Shown here: one piece after another, positions 1 to 5,440 of the stretch
Position numbering within the stretch: the first letter of the stretch is position 1
Layout: each line of letters opens with the position of its first letter
Assembly (NCBI GenBank): GCA_002388885.1
Contig: DGNI01000011.1
Coordinates: forward strand, 15,031 to 21,095
Direction of reading: 5' to 3'
Length of the DNA stretch: 6,065 bases
Source: Parvularculaceae bacterium UBA4496
Lineage (GTDB): Bacteria > Pseudomonadota > Alphaproteobacteria > Caulobacterales > Parvularculaceae
Made by a program: the position numbers and the translations under genes
The notes under the pieces: model-generated
Database searches by the model: none
Seen by the model: only the letters and a program-made list of their open reading frames with translations
What the model was told of the DNA's origin: nothing

Positions 1-701
1 GGCGCAAAGATATCGACATCTAGGGCGATCGCCTCCTCCGGCGTGGCCGTTTCCGCGCCAAAGCGCTCCACTGCTTCCTTCATGGCGGTCGGGTTGACGT
101 CCGCCACCACCAGTTTGCCGTCTTCTTCGTGGACGAGCCGCGCCAGCTCCATGCCGACGGCACCGACCCCGAGGATTGAAACAGAAAGGCCTTCCAAGGA
201 CTCTGCGCCGAGCTTTGCCCTCGCCGCCGCCTGCATGCCGCGCCACACGCCACGCGCCGTAAATGGCGAAGGGTTTCCGCCGATGCCCTTGTCTTCCATG
301 CCGGCCGCGTATTTCGTGACGGACCGCACCAGCGCCAAGTCAGCCTCCGTAACGCCCGAATCTTCGGCCGTGTAGTAAAGCCCGGCGAGACTATCGACCG
401 CCTTGCCAAAGGCTTTCAGCATTTCAGGGGTCTTGTCGGTTTTCGGATCGGCGAAGATCACCGCCTTGCCCCCGCCGAACGGAATCCCGCCCAGCGCGTT
501 TTTGTAAGTCATGCCGCGGGAAAGATTTTTGACGTCCTCAAGACCCGCCTCGAAACTCGCATAAGGAAAAATCCGGCAGCCGCCGCATCCCGGCCCCAGC
601 GTCGCGTCATGAACCGCGATAATCGCCTTCAGCCCCGACGTTTCGTCTTCAAAATGCACGACTTTTTGCCAGCCATCGACGTCCAGAACTCGAGACTCCA
701 T
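1..701 (-). CDS. Glu/Leu/Phe/Val dehydrogenase, leucine dehydrogenase type (3' end off the window)
   Basis: This gene encodes an NAD-dependent amino acid dehydrogenase that oxidatively deaminates a branched-chain or aromatic amino acid to its 2-oxo acid and ammonia in the cytoplasm. The first 233 residues are visible, of about 350 usual for the family. The dimerisation/catalytic domain (residues 1-150) carries SRGMTYKNALGGIPFGGGKA, with the two family lysines at K67 and K79, and the catalytic Asp at D114 in AEDSGV. GNPSPFTARGVWRGM (142-156) follows and resembles Bacillus leucine dehydrogenase more than phenylalanine dehydrogenase. The Rossmann domain shows GVGAVG at 178-183 and D201 at the end of the next strand, which favours NAD over NADP. 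The start ATG at 701 is fixed by homology to the family N-terminus and by a strong ribosome site eight bases upstream. The gene is divergent from an Lrp/AsnC regulator, which likely controls it. The class is firm; the exact substrate (Leu, Val, Ile or Phe) is not settled. Confidence 0.93.
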   Translation of the reverse strand, partial: MESRVLDVDGWQKVVHFEDETSGLKAIIAVHDATLGPGCGGCRIFPYASFEAGLEDVKNLSRGMTYKNALGGIPFGGGKAVIFADPKTDKTPEMLKAFGKAVDSLAGLYYTAEDSGVTEADLALVRSVTKYAAGMEDKGIGGNPSPFTARGVWRGMQAAARAKLGAESLEGLSVSILGVGAVGMELARLVHEEDGKLVVADVNPTAMKEAVERFGAETATPEEAIALDVDIFA

Positions 702-709
702 CCGGGCGA

Positions 710-718
710 TCCTTCCTT
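710..718 (-). promoter_or_regulatory. Ribosome binding site of the amino acid dehydrogenase
   Basis: Read on the minus strand this is AAGGAAGGA, with eight bases between it and the ATG at 701. It is the strongest Shine-Dalgarno-like site I can see in the window and decides the start of the dehydrogenase. Confidence 0.75.
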
Positions 719-831
719 GATGTATTCAATTTTTAAAGGTTCACAGGCGTGCGGGGACGTTCCACGCCGCCCTCTCCTAGCGCAAACCGCCGAGCGCTTC
801 CGGTCAAAGATGGGGCTTTTACGCTTGACGC

Positions 832-848
832 TTAGCATATAATGCTAA
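832..848. promoter_or_regulatory. Perfect palindrome, candidate Lrp-family operator overlapping a -10-like hexamer
   Basis: The sequence TTAGCATATAATGCTAA is a perfect inverted repeat: 7-bp arms TTAGCAT and ATGCTAA around a 3-base centre. It contains TATAAT at 838-843, identical to the bacterial -10 consensus, although no good -35 lies 17 bases upstream of it. It sits 29 bases before the start of the Lrp/AsnC gene. Lrp-family proteins bind AT-rich imperfect palindromes of about 13-17 bp, often next to their own gene, so this is a plausible site for autoregulation and for control of the divergent dehydrogenase. The symmetry is seen directly; the role is inferred. Confidence 0.6.
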
Positions 849-877
849 ATACAGGTTATATTAGCGGAACCGGACCT

Positions 878-1354
878 ATGAAACTCGACCATATCGACCA
901 CAAGATCCTGAAGCACCTGCAGGAAAATGCGCGCATCACCAATGCGGAGCTCGCCGAGCGTGTCGGTCTGTCGCCGACGCCATGCCTCAGACGACTGAGG
1001 CGGCTCGAAACCGAAGGGATCATCAAGGGCTACCGTACTGAGATCAATCGCGAGGCGCTCGGCGTCAATGTGACGGTGATCATTCTCGTCAAGCTTGAAC
1101 GTGAAGATGATAAAACGCTTCGCGAATTCGAAGCGGCGATCAAGGACCGTGAAGAGGTAATGGAGTGCTATCTGGTCACCGGCAAGTTCGACTATTTCAT
1201 TCGCGTCGTCGTGCCGTCACTGGCGACATATGAAACATTTCTGTCGGAAACTATGCTCCGTATGCCGAATATTGCAACCGTCGAGTCCAGCTTTACGCTT
1301 CGCGAGGTGACGCGCAAAGTCGTCACGCCGCTCCCGCAGTCACTGATCCGCTAA
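878..1354 (+). CDS. Lrp/AsnC family transcriptional regulator
   Basis: This 158-residue protein is a feast/famine (Lrp/AsnC) DNA-binding regulator that normally senses an amino acid and works as a dimer or octamer. The N-terminal winged helix-turn-helix spans about residues 4-60, with the recognition region around [20 protein letters not shown] (20-39). A linker at 50-62 leads to the C-terminal ligand-binding RAM domain (about 64-142), recognised by [20 protein letters not shown] (100-119). The length matches the family. I chose ATG 878 over an in-frame ATG at 842, because [11 protein letters not shown] is the normal family start and ATG 842 lies inside the operator-like palindrome. GCGGAA eight bases upstream is a modest ribosome site. 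The gene diverges from the amino acid dehydrogenase, an arrangement typical of local regulators of amino acid breakdown, so the dehydrogenase and lrp itself are the likely targets. Its stop codon overlaps the stop of the convergent histidine kinase gene. Confidence 0.95.
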   Translation: MKLDHIDHKILKHLQENARITNAELAERVGLSPTPCLRRLRRLETEGIIKGYRTEINREALGVNVTVIILVKLEREDDKTLREFEAAIKDREEVMECYLVTGKFDYFIRVVVPSLATYETFLSETMLRMPNIATVESSFTLREVTRKVVTPLPQSLIR

Positions 1355-3180
1355 GCGACCTTAAACTGTTCCGGTTTTTCTCTTCGGTCTGAAAGTACGC
1401 GTTCGATTTCACCGTGCAGATGTTCAGAACGAAGCGGCTTTGTGACGTAACCGTCGAAGCCCATGGCCAGATATTCTTCGATCTGTTGCGGCATGGCGTG
1501 CGCCGAGACCGCAATTACCGGCGTCGCGGACTTTGCGCCACGCTCTCTTTCAAGAAACCGGATTTGACGCAATGCTTCCGGCCCGTCGAGCACCGGCATC
1601 GAAATGTCCATTAAAACAAAATCAAAGGCGCTGTTCTTGAATGCTTCGACTACGGCGAGTCCGTCAGCGGCAAAATACACGTCATGATTTCGCTCTTTAA
1701 GAAACGCGCCGAGCACAGCCTGGTTCACCGCATTGTCTTCGCCGGCGAGTATGCGCAGCCCTGATGTCGTCTCGACAGCGTCGCCAGCGCTGTTCCGGGC
1801 CCCATCGCTATTATTCGCGCCTTCAATCCGTGGCGCCGGAAACTCGACGATAAAGCGTGAGCCTTCACCGGGCTTCGAGCGCACGGTTATCTCTCCCCCC
1901 ATAGCCTCTACAAGCCCTTTGGCGATCGAGAGCCCTAAGCCTGTGCCGCCAAACTTGCGCGTGGTTGAAGCATCCGCCTGCGTGAACGGTTCAAAAATTC
2001 GCACGGCCTGTTTTTTTGTAATGCCAATACCCGTGTCGATGACTTCAATCCTCGCTTTGTCTTTGGTTAGCGGATGCGTTGAAATGGTGACTCGAACAGA
2101 TCCCTGTTCAGTAAACTTGATGGCATTTGCGACAAGGTTGTGCAGAACCTGTAAAAGACGATGGCCGTCGCCCAGCCGTGATTTTTGCGGATCACATTCG
2201 CACTTGATTGAGAAAGAAAGGCCTTTGCCTTGTGCGTTCGCGCTGTGAAGGTTTTCAACTTTGCGCGCAATATCGCCGAAAGTGAACGGCGCTTTTTCAA
2301 GCTCAATTCGGTTGGCTTCGATTTTCGAAAGATCAAGCAAATCATTGAGCAGCATCAGCATCAGGTCGCCGGAATCGCGAATGGCGCGAAGCTTGTCTCG
2401 CTGCGCGGGCGTCAGCTCATCTTTATCGAGAGCATCCGCCATACCGAGAATGCCGTTCATAGGCGTTCTGATTTCGTGGCTCATATTGGCGAGAAACGCT
2501 GACTTCGCTTCGCTCGCCTGTTCTGCAACCGCCTGCCGTTTCAGTGCTTCTTCACGCGACTGACGCATGCCGGCGCTTGCTGACTGATACTCCTTAAAGG
2601 CGACAGCCAGATGCGAAACGTACAATAGCCCGGCCACAATCAATGCAGACGCGCCAACGCGCCCCGGCTCGGCGTTCGTCGCTACGGAATAAAGCGGCAA
2701 TCCAAAGAAATAGATTGAGTGCGGGATAATGGACGAGAAGAACGTGCGCTTTTCGTGGTGCATATGCATTGTGACATGCAATAGCGCGCCGGCGAGCCAT
2801 AATATGGCGAACATTTTTCCCGCATTGCCCCACAGACACCAAAGCAGCACCGGAAAAAATGAGTAGATGAATGAGGCCTGCGCGCCGTTTGCGCATAAGG
2901 CAATCCATTCAGACTTGGTCGCCGGCTTTACCCGCATTGGGTCGCGGAATGGTTTCCAGAAGTGATTGTCGACCATTTGGCTGACGCTCACCGCAAAAAA
3001 CCACGCGCAGGAAAGAACCGGACTGACAGCCGCCCAGAGAATGCAGGCCCCGACGCCCGCAATAATGAAACGCGTCGCAAGCTGATGCCGCCGCGTTTGC
3101 GCGGTAGCGATCAACCCCGAAAGAACCGAAGGTTCGAGGGCATGGCCGGCCCGCTCACCCCCGGGCATGGCGTTATCCAT
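1351..3180 (-). CDS. Membrane-bound hybrid sensor histidine kinase with C-terminal receiver domain
   Basis: This 609-residue hybrid histidine kinase senses an unknown signal through its membrane part and passes phosphate from His to an internal Asp. About five hydrophobic segments fill residues 36-195 (near 36-66, 95-116, 121-138, 148-166 and 175-195), with no periplasmic domain of any size. A short helical linker (196-225) leads to the HisKA domain, where [19 protein letters not shown] (229-247) places the phospho-His at H235. The HATPase domain has the N box LVANAIKFT (N352), G1 box DTGIGI (382-387), F box and G2 box [10 protein letters not shown] (411-420). The receiver (474-598) has the acidic pair E481/D482, phospho-acceptor D525 in LMDISMP and K581 in TKPL, so it looks active. 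No HPt domain or separate response regulator is visible. ATG 3180 is preceded by GGGAG seven bases upstream. The gene lies 107 bases downstream of astB on the same strand. The membrane domain is not one I can name. Confidence 0.95.
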   Translation of the reverse strand: MDNAMPGGERAGHALEPSVLSGLIATAQTRRHQLATRFIIAGVGACILWAAVSPVLSCAWFFAVSVSQMVDNHFWKPFRDPMRVKPATKSEWIALCANGAQASFIYSFFPVLLWCLWGNAGKMFAILWLAGALLHVTMHMHHEKRTFFSSIIPHSIYFFGLPLYSVATNAEPGRVGASALIVAGLLYVSHLAVAFKEYQSASAGMRQSREEALKRQAVAEQASEAKSAFLANMSHEIRTPMNGILGMADALDKDELTPAQRDKLRAIRDSGDLMLMLLNDLLDLSKIEANRIELEKAPFTFGDIARKVENLHSANAQGKGLSFSIKCECDPQKSRLGDGHRLLQVLHNLVANAIKFTEQGSVRVTISTHPLTKDKARIEVIDTGIGITKKQAVRIFEPFTQADASTTRKFGGTGLGLSIAKGLVEAMGGEITVRSKPGEGSRFIVEFPAPRIEGANNSDGARNSAGDAVETTSGLRILAGEDNAVNQAVLGAFLKERNHDVYFAADGLAVVEAFKNSAFDFVLMDISMPVLDGPEALRQIRFLERERGAKSATPVIAVSAHAMPQQIEEYLAMGFDGYVTKPLRSEHLHGEIERVLSDRREKPEQFKVA

Positions 3181-3187
3181 TGCGCAG

Positions 3188-3192
3188 CTCCC
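3188..3192 (-). promoter_or_regulatory. Ribosome binding site of the hybrid histidine kinase
   Basis: Read on the minus strand this is GGGAG, seven bases upstream of ATG 3180. It supports that start over the second in-frame ATG (residue 5), which would have this site too far away. Confidence 0.6.
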
Positions 3193-3230
3193 GACAATAC
3201 GCTTTGGACAGAACCTAGAAGGGAGTTCTT

Positions 3231-3255
3231 AACGCCTGCCTACCTGAAGGGCGTT
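3231..3255 (-). repeat. Inverted repeat between astB and the histidine kinase gene
   Basis: AACGCC at 3231-3236 and GGCGTT at 3250-3255 are perfect 6-bp arms around a 13-base loop. In the transcript reading from astB into the kinase gene they could form a hairpin, but no U-run follows, so it is not a standard terminator. It may act in mRNA processing or be chance. Confidence 0.3.
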
Positions 3256-3274
3256 GAACCGTATCAATTCGGCA

Positions 3275-3287
3275 CATTTTCAAAATG
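3275..3287. repeat. Perfect 13-bp AT-rich palindrome directly after the astB stop
   Basis: CATTTTCAAAATG is a perfect palindrome with a single central base, abutting the TAG stop of astB at 3288-3290. The arms are too close for a stable hairpin and no T-run follows, so a terminator is unlikely. Its symmetry and base composition would suit a protein binding site upstream of the kinase gene, whose start is 95 bases away. Its role is unknown. Confidence 0.4.
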
Positions 3288-4595
3288 CTACCGCTGGCAA
3301 TCGTAAAAATCGCCCATACCGAGGAGGTCCGTGAGGGCCTGCATGACGGCGAAGCTCTCATCCATCAGCGCCGGGTCGGCGAGATCTTCCGGCAATATGC
3401 GGTCGCGGTAGTGCGCTTTTACAAGAGTTTCTAGCGCCGATATTTTAGCGTCATCGAGAATGAATTGCTGATCCGCCGCCGCCGCTTCCTGTTCCGACAG
3501 AACGACACGCAGGCGCAGACATGCCGGGCCGCCGCCATTGCGCATGGACTCGCGCACGTTCTTGTAGATGACGCGGTTGATCGGGTTGTTTTTTGAAAGC
3601 GTTTCATCGACGAAGGCTTTGACGCGTTCGTTTTCTTCCGACTCCTGCGGCAGGAGCAATGCCATCTCACCGCCTGGTAGTGTAAAAAGCTGTGAGTTGA
3701 ATAGATAGGATTTGATGCAGTCGTCGAGCGAAACGGCGGATGCCGGCGCCTCGACGATTTCAACAAACGGCGCCTTCTCGCGGATCGCGGCGTAGGCGCC
3801 TTCGCGGTCGGCAAAACTTTGCTCATGCAGGAACAGCACGGTCCCGTTGGCGACCCCGACCACATCGTTGTGGAACGCGCCCGCATCGAGCGCGGTTGCC
3901 GATTGTTGAACGAATACGGTTTGCGCGGGATCGAGCAGGTGATTGCGGGAGACCGCTTCGCTAGCGCGTTTTTTCTGGCGCGCGGGAAACTTCTCGCCGT
4001 CTTCGCCGTAAACGAACAAATGAACACCCGTATCGCCGTGGCTTTCACAAAGCCGTCCGTGGTTCGCCGCACCCTCATCGCCGAAATGGATGGCGCCCGG
4101 CAGCGGCGGATGGTGGACGAAAAATCTATCGTCTTTGAAAACATGTTTGAGAACACGCGACGTCGTATCGGCCTCGATGGACCGATGGAAATTCGCCGCC
4201 AGGTTCGCTGCCGTGAAATGCACCTTGCCGTCTCCCGTGTCGGGCGACGGCGCGACGGTTCCGGCATTCGCCGTCCACATGGAAGATGCGGCGAAGCAGT
4301 TGGCGAGCAGTTGCGGCTCTGTCTTCGCCGCCTTTTCAACGACCTGTTTGTCGGAACCTGAAAACCCCAGCGCGCGCAAGGTTTTCAGATGCGGGCGATC
4401 CTGCGGCGGCAGGAACCCCTGCTTCAATCCTAATTCCATGGCCGCGCGCATTTTCTGAAGGCCCTGCAGCGCCGCCTCGCGTGGGTTCGACGCCGCACCC
4501 TTGTTGGTCACGGATGCGATATTGCCGAAGGAAAGCCCCGCATAATTATGCGTCGGACCGATCAAGCCGTCGAAGTTGTATTCGTTATAGGTCAT
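3288..4595 (-). CDS. astB: N-succinylarginine dihydrolase (AstB)
   Basis: AstB performs the second step of the arginine succinyltransferase pathway: N2-succinylarginine plus two waters gives N2-succinylornithine, two ammonia and CO2, in the cytoplasm. The 435-residue protein matches the E. coli enzyme (447) over its whole length, from NFDGLIGPTHNYAGLSFGN (7-25) to the end. It has the pentein fold of the amidinotransferase superfamily. The catalytic triad is in place: E174 in GDEGAANH, H242 in FHNDVV and C359 in NGGGPACLRLRVV, corresponding to E. coli Glu174, His248 and Cys365. FGDEGAANHGRL and SYLFNSQLF are further family landmarks. ATG 4595 is set by homology; the ribosome site is weak (GGGTAG just upstream). 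The neighbours support the call, since astD lies further upstream on the same strand, but a divergent VOC gene separates the two, so astB probably has its own promoter in 4596-4713. The kinase gene follows and may be co-transcribed. Confidence 0.98.
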   Translation of the reverse strand: MTYNEYNFDGLIGPTHNYAGLSFGNIASVTNKGAASNPREAALQGLQKMRAAMELGLKQGFLPPQDRPHLKTLRALGFSGSDKQVVEKAAKTEPQLLANCFAASSMWTANAGTVAPSPDTGDGKVHFTAANLAANFHRSIEADTTSRVLKHVFKDDRFFVHHPPLPGAIHFGDEGAANHGRLCESHGDTGVHLFVYGEDGEKFPARQKKRASEAVSRNHLLDPAQTVFVQQSATALDAGAFHNDVVGVANGTVLFLHEQSFADREGAYAAIREKAPFVEIVEAPASAVSLDDCIKSYLFNSQLFTLPGGEMALLLPQESEENERVKAFVDETLSKNNPINRVIYKNVRESMRNGGGPACLRLRVVLSEQEAAAADQQFILDDAKISALETLVKAHYRDRILPEDLADPALMDESFAVMQALTDLLGMGDFYDCQR

Positions 4596-4713
4596 GCGGG
4601 GCTACCCGTTTCGCCGTTTCTTACGCCCGTCTTATCCCTATAGGCGGGACATGCAAGGCGCCCCGCGCTATCGTGCGTTCGTAATTCAGAAAATACCGAA
4701 CCGGAGCCCCGCC
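4596..4713. promoter_or_regulatory. Divergent promoter region between astB and the VOC lipoprotein gene
   Basis: These 118 bases lie between two start codons facing away from each other and must carry signals for both genes. Directly visible are CCTATAGG at 4637-4644, a perfect 8-bp palindrome, and 8-bp inverted repeat arms GCGGGGCT (4596-4603) and AGCCCCGC (4705-4712), one at each gene start. I could not find a convincing -35/-10 pair on either strand; the TATAGG within the palindrome is the best -10-like hexamer for astB. No open frame of note lies here. Confidence 0.5.
4703..4706 (+). promoter_or_regulatory. Ribosome binding site of the VOC lipoprotein gene
   Basis: GGAG lies seven bases before ATG 4714. 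It decides this start over an ATG at 4594 in the same frame, which has no such site and would place a basic, non-conserved stretch of 40 residues before the signal peptide. Confidence 0.65.
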
Positions 4714-5181
4714 ATGCCAAAAGTTTTGTCAGTCTTGACCTTTTTATTCATTTTTTTTGGCGTTGGCGCATGTGCGAGTGAGGCGCCCGCCGAACGGGAA
4801 CGCTTGGCCGGCGGATTTATCGCCATTGTCGCCTCCAGCGCCGAGGAAAGCAGCAAATGGTATCAGCGAACTTTCGAGCTTGAGTTGCAGCGCGAGCTAT
4901 CCGGCGATGCCTACAAAATCCATCTCCTTAGAGGCGATGCGGGCATCGTTGAAATTATCGAATTCATTCCGTCTGCGCCCGAGAATACAGAGCGGACCAT
5001 CGGGTTATTCAAGGCGGGGTTTATTCTTGACGACTTCGATGTGCGCGTGGCGCAATGGCGCGAAGACGGCGTTGAATTTTTCGGCAATGGCGAGGTGTTT
5101 CTGGATGAGGCCTTACAGCTTCATTCAGTGATTATTCTCGATCCTGATGGCAATCGGATTCAGGTATTTGGTGGTGAGTAA
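4714..5181 (+). CDS. VOC-fold (glyoxalase/bleomycin resistance-like) predicted lipoprotein
   Basis: This 155-residue protein has an N-terminal lipoprotein signal: a basic residue (K3), a hydrophobic core LSVLTFLFIFFGV (5-17) and the lipobox VGAC, with C20 as the probable lipidated cysteine. The mature part (about 33-153) is one VOC module: a beta strand and helix at GGFIAIVASSAEESSKWYQR (33-52) in the place of the usual first beta-alpha unit, and LDPDGNRIQVFG (142-153) at the end. In metal-dependent VOC enzymes the first strand carries a His and the last motif is DPDGNxIE; here those positions appear to be F35 and Q150, so ordinary metal binding looks lost. It may bind a small ligand in the periplasm or at the membrane. 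The specific function is unknown. It is divergent from astB and convergent with the small membrane gene, placed between two ast genes but on the other strand. Fold and signal are fairly sure; catalysis is doubtful. Confidence 0.85.
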   Translation: MPKVLSVLTFLFIFFGVGACASEAPAERERLAGGFIAIVASSAEESSKWYQRTFELELQRELSGDAYKIHLLRGDAGIVEIIEFIPSAPENTERTIGLFKAGFILDDFDVRVAQWREDGVEFFGNGEVFLDEALQLHSVIILDPDGNRIQVFGGE

Positions 5182-5230
5182 GGTTTCGACAGAATAGACT
5201 TAATTAATTCGGCTACTTATTTTGAAACCT
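5181..5230. repeat. Inverted repeat spanning the convergent gene ends
   Basis: AGGTTTC (5181-5187) and GAAACCT (5224-5230) are perfect 7-bp arms, extended by a G-U and an A-U pair in the plus-strand transcript. They enclose 36 AT-rich bases that include TTAATTAA (5200-5207). The repeat covers the whole 31-base gap between the VOC gene and the small membrane gene, running into both ends. The position suits a two-way transcription end, but the loop is long and no clear T-run follows on either side, so a terminator role is only possible. Confidence 0.35.
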
Positions 5231-5440
5231 AGAAAGCAACTCTTGGAAAAAGAGCATGACAAGCGCGGCAACAGCGGACCCTCCAAACACAACCAGCAAA
5301 AAAATTCCTAGCCTTGCTCTGATATTATCGAGTGCTTGGCCTAACGGAATGCTGTCAGTTGTCGCCAGAAATTGAAATAAACCAACCAACAACATCGCAA
5401 GCAGAATAATTAGATATATCCAAATGAACTTGCGAAGCAT
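5213..5440 (-). CDS. Small membrane protein with two transmembrane segments, coupled to astD
   Basis: I do not recognise this 75-residue protein. It begins MLRKFIWIYLIILL and has two hydrophobic segments, about 5-25 and 45-66, joined by a polar stretch (SIPLGQALDNIRARLG) that holds two arginines, and ends with a short polar tail RFQNK. The start ATG (5440-5438) shares its A with the astD stop TGA (5442-5440), giving TGATG, which points to translational coupling. A purine-rich GGGGTGAGG just upstream, within the astD end, can serve as ribosome site. A longer frame extending upstream to 5656 exists, but its extra residues overlap astD and are Arg-rich without character, so I reject that start. 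Base composition is clearly more AT-rich than astD, as expected for hydrophobic codons. Its place in the ast operon suggests a link to arginine breakdown or transport, but this is inference. Confidence 0.75.
   Translation of the reverse strand: MLRKFIWIYLIILLAMLLVGLFQFLATTDSIPLGQALDNIRARLGIFLLVVFGGSAVAALVMLFFQELLSRFQNK

Larger units (their letters stand above)
702..877. promoter_or_regulatory. Divergent promoter region between amino acid dehydrogenase and lrp-type regulator
   Basis: These 176 bases separate two genes transcribed away from each other, so promoters for both must lie here or very near. The part next to the Lrp gene is AT-rich (about 831-863) and holds the palindrome described separately. 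A TTGACG hexamer on the plus strand at 825-830 resembles a -35 box, but no good -10 lies 16-18 bases downstream (AATACA at 848-853 is the best there). On the minus strand, TTGACC at about 803-808 is another -35-like hexamer without a convincing -10. I find no coding potential. The dehydrogenase would have a leader of over 100 bases if its promoter overlaps the palindrome. Confidence 0.6.

Noticed and set aside
825..843. TTGACG (825-830) paired with TATAAT (838-843) as one promoter
   Set aside because: The two hexamers are only 7 bases apart, far from the 16-18 needed by a sigma70-type polymerase.
842..877. In-frame ATG at 842 as the start of the Lrp-family gene
   Set aside because: It would add 12 residues not typical of the family, lies inside the palindrome and -10-like hexamer, and has no ribosome site; ATG 878 gives the usual [11 protein letters not shown] start.
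1363..1379. AAAC/GTTT hairpin followed by T bases, a possible lrp terminator on the plus strand
   Set aside because: The stem is only 4 bp with two AT-rich pairs and the sequence encodes the end of the kinase, so chance is the simpler reading.
1733..2248. A 171-residue plus-strand open frame opposite the histidine kinase
   Set aside because: It is antisense to the conserved ATPase and receiver region of the kinase, has no ribosome site that I can see and no recognisable motif.
3431..4339. A 302-residue open frame on the minus strand inside astB
   Set aside because: It is extremely rich in Arg and Ser, lies in another frame of a well-conserved astB with a complete catalytic triad, and has no recognisable domain.
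3819..4361. A 180-residue plus-strand open frame opposite astB
   Set aside because: It is antisense to conserved astB residues, Arg-rich and without family features; a shadow of codon bias in GC-rich DNA.
4594..4713. N-terminal extension of the VOC protein to ATG 4594
   Set aside because: It would hide the lipoprotein signal peptide behind 40 basic residues and ignore the GGAG ribosome site before ATG 4714.
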